A DNA stretch of 8,031 bases from Promicromonosporaceae bacterium. Lineage in GTDB: Bacteria > Actinomycetota > Actinomycetes > Actinomycetales > Cellulomonadaceae. The stretch covers positions 1-8,031 of the forward strand of contig WRIF01000055.1 in assembly GCA_009782865.1 (NCBI GenBank), read 5' to 3'. The first letter of the stretch is position 1. Every line of letters starts with the position of its first letter. The position numbers and the translations under genes are program-made. The notes under the pieces are model-generated. The model saw only the letters and a list, made by a program, of their open reading frames with translations. It did no database searches and was not told where the DNA came from. This document shows positions 1-3,716 of this stretch, piece after piece.

Positions 1-223
1 TGAGGGCGCCCTGCAGGGCCAGCAGCACCGTGCCGTCAAACTTCTTCATCGCGGCCACCCCGTTCGGCAGCAGCGTGCAGATCAGCACGTCCTTGCCTCC
101 ATACTTCTTCACCGTCTTGGCGGTGGCGGTGGCGGCGGGCACCACCTCGCGGAAGGCCACCCAGTCGGGCTCGGAGGGCAGGCCCTCGAAGGGGCGCAGG
201 ACGAACTCATCAACCTTTGACAT
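1..223 (-). CDS. DUF5926-family protein, N-terminal part (3' end outside window)
   Basis: The minus-strand reading frame starts at ATG 223-221 and runs off the left edge, giving 74 complete codons without a stop. It begins MSKVDEFVLRPFEGLPSEPD and continues with WVAFREVVPAATAT. The 'PFEGLPSE.DWVA.RE.VPAATA' block is what I recognise as the start of the actinobacterial DUF5926 family. The function of that family is unknown to me, so none is assigned. I chose ATG 223 because a -10-like TAAACT lies 7 nt upstream, fitting a leaderless transcript, and because the family block starts about ten residues in. The frame stays open upstream to an ATG at 310-308. That extension would run into the csoR operator and codes for a Gly/Pro/Arg-rich stretch unlike the rest, so I reject it. 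The gene diverges from csoR. The family call rests on remembered similarity. Confidence 0.7.
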   Translation of the reverse strand, partial: MSKVDEFVLRPFEGLPSEPDWVAFREVVPAATATAKTVKKYGGKDVLICTLLPNGVAAMKKFDGTVLLALQGAL

Positions 224-236
224 GCGGGCCAGTTTA
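224..236 (-). promoter_or_regulatory. Putative leaderless promoter -10 of the DUF5926 gene
   Basis: On the minus strand TAAACT (236-231) matches the actinobacterial TANNNT -10 consensus. It is followed by GGCCCGC and then ATG at 223. The 7-nt distance from the hexamer to the start codon would place the transcription start at or beside the ATG, so the mRNA would lack a ribosome binding site. No convincing -35 hexamer is visible 16-18 nt upstream. The same TAAACTGGCCC block precedes the gene at 3717. Confidence 0.5.
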
Positions 237-301
237 GTCGGCGGCGCTCTACAAGGGCATCCGCCATCGCCGTCTGGACCCGCAAGCGGGCGCGCACCGC
301 C

Positions 302-337
302 TTGACCCATACCCCGTATGGGTATTAGCCTGCCGCC
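302..337 (+). promoter_or_regulatory. Promoter of the csoR-copZ-copA copper cluster (leaderless)
   Basis: TTGACC at 302-307 is a good -35 match. TAGCCT at 326-331 fits a TANNNT -10, with an 18-nt spacer. Six bases (332-337) separate the -10 from the csoR ATG, so transcription probably starts at the A of the ATG and csoR would be translated from a leaderless mRNA. No Shine-Dalgarno sequence precedes the ATG. The CsoR-type inverted repeat occupies most of the spacer, so bound repressor would block RNA polymerase directly. The promoter call is inferred from sequence alone. Confidence 0.65.
309..325. promoter_or_regulatory. CsoR operator (copper-responsive inverted repeat)
   Basis: The sequence ATACCC-CGTAT-GGGTAT is a perfect 6-bp inverted repeat around a 5-nt centre. 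It resembles the TACCC...GGGTA operators described for CsoR repressors. It lies between the -35 and -10 hexamers of the csoR promoter, a typical place for a metal-responsive repressor to act. The product of the first gene downstream is CsoR itself, which suggests autoregulation. I see no second copy in the 1002-1082 gap before copA, so copA expression probably depends on read-through from here. Confidence 0.8.
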
Positions 338-634
338 ATGGCACACGAGCCCGGACACGGATACGCCTCCGACAAGGACGGCTACCTCCTGCGCATGAAG
401 CGCGTCGAGGGGCAGGTCCGCGGCATCGCCCGCATGATCGATGAGGACGTGTACTGCATCGACATCCTCACCCAGGTGGCCGCGGTCACCAAGGCGCTGC
501 AGGCCGTATCCCTGGCCCTGGTAGAAGACCACCTGGGGCACTGCGTGGTGGACGCCGCGCACGCCTCGCCCGAGGAGGGCGCCAAGAAGATCAAGGAAGC
601 CACCGCGGCCATCGGCCGCCTGGTCCGAATGTAA
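338..634 (+). CDS. csoR: CsoR-type copper-sensing transcriptional repressor
   Basis: This 98-residue protein is the usual length for the CsoR/RcnR (DUF156) family of all-helical, DNA-binding metal sensors. The signature VEGQVRGI is at residues 23-30. The Cu(I)-binding Cys-His-Cys triad is present as C40, H65 and C69 (YCIDIL and DHLGHC), in the same register as the C36/H61/C65 of Mycobacterium tuberculosis CsoR. This favours copper over the Ni/Co or formaldehyde sensors of the family. Known members bind their operator as apo-protein and let go on binding Cu(I). It is the first gene of a copper cluster and has a CsoR-like inverted repeat in its own promoter spacer. The start at 338 sits 6 nt after the -10, and no alternative ATG upstream fits. 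The stop is followed 3 bases later by the ribosome binding site of the chaperone gene, so the two are surely co-transcribed. Confidence 0.93.
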   Translation: MAHEPGHGYASDKDGYLLRMKRVEGQVRGIARMIDEDVYCIDILTQVAAVTKALQAVSLALVEDHLGHCVVDAAHASPEEGAKKIKEATAAIGRLVRM

Positions 635-636
635 CC

Positions 637-642
637 AAGGAG
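637..642 (+). promoter_or_regulatory. Ribosome binding site of the CopZ-like gene
   Basis: AAGGAG is a strong Shine-Dalgarno match lying 5 nt before ATG 648. It decides the start: the second in-frame ATG at 666 has no such sequence in front of it. It also contrasts with the genes in this window that appear to lack one and to be translated from leaderless mRNAs. Confidence 0.8.
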
Positions 643-647
643 CAACC

Positions 648-1001
648 ATGAACACCTCAGCACCCATGAACACCACCCTGTCCATTACCGGCATGACCTG
701 CGGGCACTGCGAGCGGGCCGTCACGTCCGAGCTGACGGCCCTGGCCGGGGTCACCTCGGTGGACGTCACGATAGTCAAGGACGGCACGTCCGCCGTGCGC
801 GTCACCTCGGACGGCCCCCTGGCCGAGCCTGCCCTGCGCGCGGCCGTGGACGAGGCCGGATACGACCTCGTCGCCGTCACCTCCGACGACGCCCCAACCG
901 CCGCCGACCAGGGGGCGGGCGGCGGCTGCTGCGGGGGATGCGGCTGCGGCGGCAAGGGTCGCCAGCAGCGCGACGACGAACTCCCCATCGTCGCCGCCTA
1001 G
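648..1001 (+). CDS. copZ: CopZ-like copper chaperone with Cys-rich C-terminal tail
   Basis: Residues 9-78 form a heavy-metal-associated (HMA) domain with the Cu(I) site GMTCGHC (C18, C21) and the expected ALAGV and AGY landmarks (residues 31-35, 70-72). Such proteins are cytosolic and hand Cu(I) to a P1B ATPase, here encoded 81 nt downstream. The protein is 117 residues, whereas a plain CopZ is about 70. The extra part is an acidic/Thr linker, then GGGCCGGCGCGGKG at 91-104 with four more cysteines (C94, C95, C98, C100), then a polar tail ending IVAA. The cysteine cluster could bind extra metal in the manner of a metallothionein, but that is inference. The gene follows csoR by 13 nt and shares its promoter. 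The chaperone role is confident from the HMA domain and neighbours; the tail's role is unknown. Confidence 0.88.
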   Translation: MNTSAPMNTTLSITGMTCGHCERAVTSELTALAGVTSVDVTIVKDGTSAVRVTSDGPLAEPALRAAVDEAGYDLVAVTSDDAPTAADQGAGGGCCGGCGCGGKGRQQRDDELPIVAA

Positions 1002-1082
1002 GGCGCCTGTCGCCGTGAGCGGCCGACCAGCCCTGGCGATCCAACAAGCCCCAGTCATCCCCACCAGCAGAGAGCCGCCACG

Positions 1083-3575
1083 ATGAACTCACCCGCCGTC
1101 GACCCCCGCCCCTCCGCCGAGGAGCCGACCCCAGGCGGGCTGCCCTCGGTGGTGCGGACCGTCGACCTCGACATCCACGGCATGACCTGCGCCTCCTGCG
1201 TGGGACGGGTGGAGCGCCGGCTGAACAAGCTACCCGGGGTGAGGGCCACGGTGAACCTGCCGCTGGAGAGCGCCCACCTTGAGCTGACGCAGGAGCACGA
1301 CGATGCCGCGCTCATCGCCGCCGTGAGCGCCGCCGGCTACAACGCCGAGTTGCAGGTGCGCTGGGCCGACCGGCCGGCTCCGGGCCGCCAGGCCTCCGGC
1401 GACCCCCTGCCCGCAGAGGTGCGCCCGCAGGGACATCGCGGCTACGAGGGCGACATCGACCTGCACGGCCGCAGCCTGCTGCGCCGCCTGATCGTCGCCG
1501 TCGTCCTCTCGATTCCCATCACGGTTGTCTCCATGGCGATGCCACTGCATCACCACCTGCCCGGCTGGTACTGGTGGGTGGGCGCCCTCACCCTGCCGGT
1601 GGCTACCTGGTGCGGCTGGCCATTCCACAAGGCCGCCTTCAAGGCCGCCCGCCACGGCACCTCCACCATGGATACCCTGGTGTCGATCGGCGTGATCGCC
1701 GCCATGGTCTGGTCCCTGGTCTGGTCCCTGCGCTACGGCGGCCAGCACGGCCCTCACCAGGAGATGGCTGGGGTCTACTACGAGGTGGCCGCCGTGGTCA
1801 TCGCCTTCCTGCTGGCGGGCCGCTACGCCGAGCATCGCTCACGCCGCCGGGCCGGCGACGCCCTGCGCTCCCTCCTGGAGTTGGGTGCCCGCCACGTCGA
1901 GCGGCTGACGGTAGACGACGACGGCGCCCCGCTGCTCGACGCCGCAGGCCAGCCCCTGGCCGAGACCATCGCGGTCGAAGACCTCGCGGTCGGTGACGTG
2001 TTTGCCGTCCGCCCCGGCGCCGCCGTCGCCACCGACGGCATGGTGCTCTCAGGCACCTCGGCCATCGACGCCTCCATGGTCACCGGCGAACCGGTGCCGG
2101 TCGATGTCGCCCCTGGCACCATGGTGGTGGGCGGCACCCTCAACACCACTGGCTACCTGACCGTCCGCGCCGGGCGGGTCGGCGCCGACACCACGCTGGC
2201 GCGCATCCACGCCCTGGTCACCGCCGCCCAGACCGGCAAGGCCCCCATCGCCCGCCTGGGCGACCGCATCTCGGCCGTGTTTGTGCCGATTGTGCTGGTG
2301 ATCGCCGCCGTCACCCTGACGGCCTGGCTGGTCTTCGGCAACGACCCGAGCCACGCCTTCACGGCCGCGGTCACCGTGCTGATCATCGCCTGCCCGTGCG
2401 CCCTCGGCCTGGCCACCCCCACCGCCATCCTGGTGGGCACCGGCCGGGGCGCCCAACTCGGGGTACTGATCAAGGGCCCGGAGATCCTGGAGCGCACCCG
2501 CCGCATCGACACCGTGGTGCTGGACAAGACGGGCACCGTCACCGAGGGTCGCATGACCCTGCACGCGGTGCATCCCGCCGCCGGCGTGGACGCGGCCGAG
2601 GCCCTGCGCCTGGCCGGCGCCGTTGAGGCCCTCTCTGAGCACCCGATTGCCCAGGCCATCGCCGCGGCGGCTTCCTCCTCCGCCGGCGCCCTCAACGCTC
2701 TCGCCGCCGCCACTCCGGCCGCCACCTCGGCCGCCACCTCGGCCGCGGCGTATGGCCCTGGCGCCGCGAAAGGCCCAGCGAGTGACCCCGCGCCGTCCGC
2801 CGAGAACTTCCGCAACCACCCCGGTGGCGGGGTGACCGCCACGGTGGACGGCCACCAGGTGCAGGTGGGTCGCCTGGCCTGGCTCATTGAGGCCTCTCAG
2901 GAGGCCTCGGCCGAACTGGTTGTGCCGGCCGAGTTGGTCATCCCGGCCGAGTTGGCCGCCGAGGTGGCGGCCGGAGAGGCCAGCGGCGCCACGGCAGTGG
3001 TGGTGGCCTGGGACGGCCAGGCCCACGCCGTCCTGGAGCTGACCGACCAGCCGAAGCCCACCTCGGCAGAGGCCGTGGCCCAGCTCAAGGCCTTGGGCCT
3101 GCGACCCGTGCTGCTCACGGGCGACTCGGAGGGGGCGGCCCAGGTTGCCGCGAGCGCCGTGGGCATCGACGAGGTGATCGCCCGGGTGCTCCCGGCGCAG
3201 AAGGCAAACGCGATCAAGCGGCTGCAGGCCGACGGCAAGATCGTCGCCATGATCGGTGACGGCGTGAACGACGCCGCCGCGCTGGCCACCGCCGACCTGG
3301 GCTTGGCGATGGGCACCGGCACGGACGCCGCCATCGAGGCGGCGGACCTCACGCTGGTGCGCGGAGACCTGCGCAGCGCGGCCACGGCGGTGCGCCTGAG
3401 CCGCAAGACCCTGCGAATCATCAAGGAGAACCTGTTCTGGGCGTTTGCCTACAACGTGGCGGCCCTGCCGCTGGCGGCGGCGGGCGTGCTCAACCCGATG
3501 ATCGCGGGCGGGGCGATGGCCCTGTCCTCGGTGCTAGTGGTCGGCAACTCGCTGCGCCTGCGCCGCGCCTCCTAG
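1083..3575 (+). CDS. copA: CopA-type Cu(I)-exporting P1B-1 ATPase
   Basis: This 830-residue inner-membrane pump expels cytosolic Cu(I) using ATP. Domains in order: a Pro-rich N-terminus; one HMA domain (about 27-90; GMTCASC, C36/C39); TM1-TM2 from about 136, with HHH at 156-158 between them; TM3-TM4 to about 245; the actuator domain with TGE at 334-336; TM5-TM6 with the CPC metal site at 437-439; the phosphorylated aspartate D481 in DKTGT; the nucleotide-binding domain with H520-P521 and GGG at 581-583; TGD at 679-681; GDGVND at 725-730; TM7 with Y790-N791; and TM8 with M812 and S815-S816. CPC, YN and MxxSS together define Cu(I) specificity. Two repeat-derived Ala-rich insertions enlarge the nucleotide-binding domain (about 526-570 and 610-627). 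The gene follows copZ by 81 nt with only a weak AGAGAG-like ribosome site, so the start is slightly uncertain. Every catalytic residue is intact. Confidence 0.95.
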   Translation: MNSPAVDPRPSAEEPTPGGLPSVVRTVDLDIHGMTCASCVGRVERRLNKLPGVRATVNLPLESAHLELTQEHDDAALIAAVSAAGYNAELQVRWADRPAPGRQASGDPLPAEVRPQGHRGYEGDIDLHGRSLLRRLIVAVVLSIPITVVSMAMPLHHHLPGWYWWVGALTLPVATWCGWPFHKAAFKAARHGTSTMDTLVSIGVIAAMVWSLVWSLRYGGQHGPHQEMAGVYYEVAAVVIAFLLAGRYAEHRSRRRAGDALRSLLELGARHVERLTVDDDGAPLLDAAGQPLAETIAVEDLAVGDVFAVRPGAAVATDGMVLSGTSAIDASMVTGEPVPVDVAPGTMVVGGTLNTTGYLTVRAGRVGADTTLARIHALVTAAQTGKAPIARLGDRISAVFVPIVLVIAAVTLTAWLVFGNDPSHAFTAAVTVLIIACPCALGLATPTAILVGTGRGAQLGVLIKGPEILERTRRIDTVVLDKTGTVTEGRMTLHAVHPAAGVDAAEALRLAGAVEALSEHPIAQAIAAAASSSAGALNALAAATPAATSAATSAAAYGPGAAKGPASDPAPSAENFRNHPGGGVTATVDGHQVQVGRLAWLIEASQEASAELVVPAELVIPAELAAEVAAGEASGATAVVVAWDGQAHAVLELTDQPKPTSAEAVAQLKALGLRPVLLTGDSEGAAQVAASAVGIDEVIARVLPAQKANAIKRLQADGKIVAMIGDGVNDAAALATADLGLAMGTGTDAAIEAADLTLVRGDLRSAATAVRLSRKTLRIIKENLFWAFAYNVAALPLAAAGVLNPMIAGGAMALSSVLVVGNSLRLRRAS
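2706..2741 (+). repeat. 12-nt tandem repeat within copA (ATPA-ATSA-ATSA)
   Basis: Three consecutive 12-nt units lie at 2706-2717, 2718-2729 and 2730-2741. The last two are identical (GCCGCCACCTCG); the first differs at two bases. They encode AATP-AATS-AATS, residues 542-553 of CopA. They sit inside an Ala/Ser-rich insertion between the HP and GxG landmarks of the nucleotide-binding domain and stay in frame. Slippage of a GC-rich unit is the likely origin. Confidence 0.85.
2910..2963 (+). repeat. 18-nt degenerate tandem repeat within copA (AELVVP-AELVIP-AELAAE)
   Basis: Three adjacent 18-nt units at 2910-2927, 2928-2945 and 2946-2963 all begin GCCGA(A/G)(C/T)TGG. They encode AELVVP, AELVIP and AELAAE, residues 610-627. 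They fall in the nucleotide-binding domain after the VQVGR strand, where family members usually have a short loop. The units have diverged at several bases, so the expansion is older than that at 2706. Confidence 0.8.
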
Positions 3576-3600
3576 GCCCGCCGGCAAGGCGGCGCGGGCC
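3575..3600 (+). terminator. Weak GC hairpin at the end of copA (possible terminator)
   Basis: GGCCC (3575-3579) can pair with GGGCC (3596-3600). Inside it GCCG (3580-3583) can pair with CGGC (3590-3593), leaving a 2-nt bulge and a 6-nt loop. The hairpin begins at the last base of the copA stop codon. No T-run follows, so it may be a weak or Rho-assisted terminator, or chance pairing in GC-rich DNA. Confidence 0.3.
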
Positions 3601-3672
3601 ATCGCCACGCTCCGGGGGAGCCGATCCTCGCCGCGCCCTGGGCTGGCTGGCGCCCGTTGTCGCCTTCACCTG

Positions 3673-3695
3673 CCCGGGCACCCCGGCCGCCCGGG
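3673..3695. repeat. Perfect 7-bp inverted repeat upstream of the 961-residue protein gene
   Basis: CCCGGGC (3673-3679) and GCCCGGG (3689-3695) flank a 9-nt spacer and end 9 nt before the putative -10 at 3705. It could be a terminator stem for the copper cluster without a T-run, or an operator covering the -35 zone of the next gene. The pairing is exact, but its meaning is open in such GC-rich sequence. Confidence 0.35.
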
Positions 3696-3704
3696 GGTTC
3701 GGCC

Positions 3705-3716
3705 TAAACTGGCCCC
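3705..3716 (+). promoter_or_regulatory. Putative leaderless promoter -10 of the 961-residue protein gene
   Basis: TAAACT at 3705-3710 matches TANNNT and is followed by GGCCCC and then GTG at 3717. The 6-nt gap fits transcription starting at the G of the start codon. No Shine-Dalgarno sequence is present, which supports a leaderless mRNA. A recognisable -35 hexamer is missing at 16-18 nt. The block TAAACTGGCCC also occurs before the DUF5926 gene on the other strand. Confidence 0.5.

Noticed and set aside
224..310. An N-terminal extension of the DUF5926 protein to ATG 310
   Set aside because: The frame is open, but the extra residues are Gly/Pro/Arg-rich and the start would overlap the CsoR operator. 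A -10 box just before ATG 223 explains the gene better.
1002..1082. A separate promoter or second CsoR box for copA
   Set aside because: I found no ATACCC/GGGTAT inverted repeat and no convincing -35/-10 pair in these 81 bases. Read-through from the csoR promoter is simpler.
2049..3026. A 325-codon antisense open frame opposite copA
   Set aside because: The product is Gly/His/Arg-rich and featureless, and copA on the other strand has every P-type ATPase motif. It is a high-GC shadow.
3601..3672. A small gene or RNA in the gap between copA and the next gene
   Set aside because: The stretch has no start with a ribosome site and no strong hairpin of its own, only GC-rich sequence between the two inverted repeats listed.
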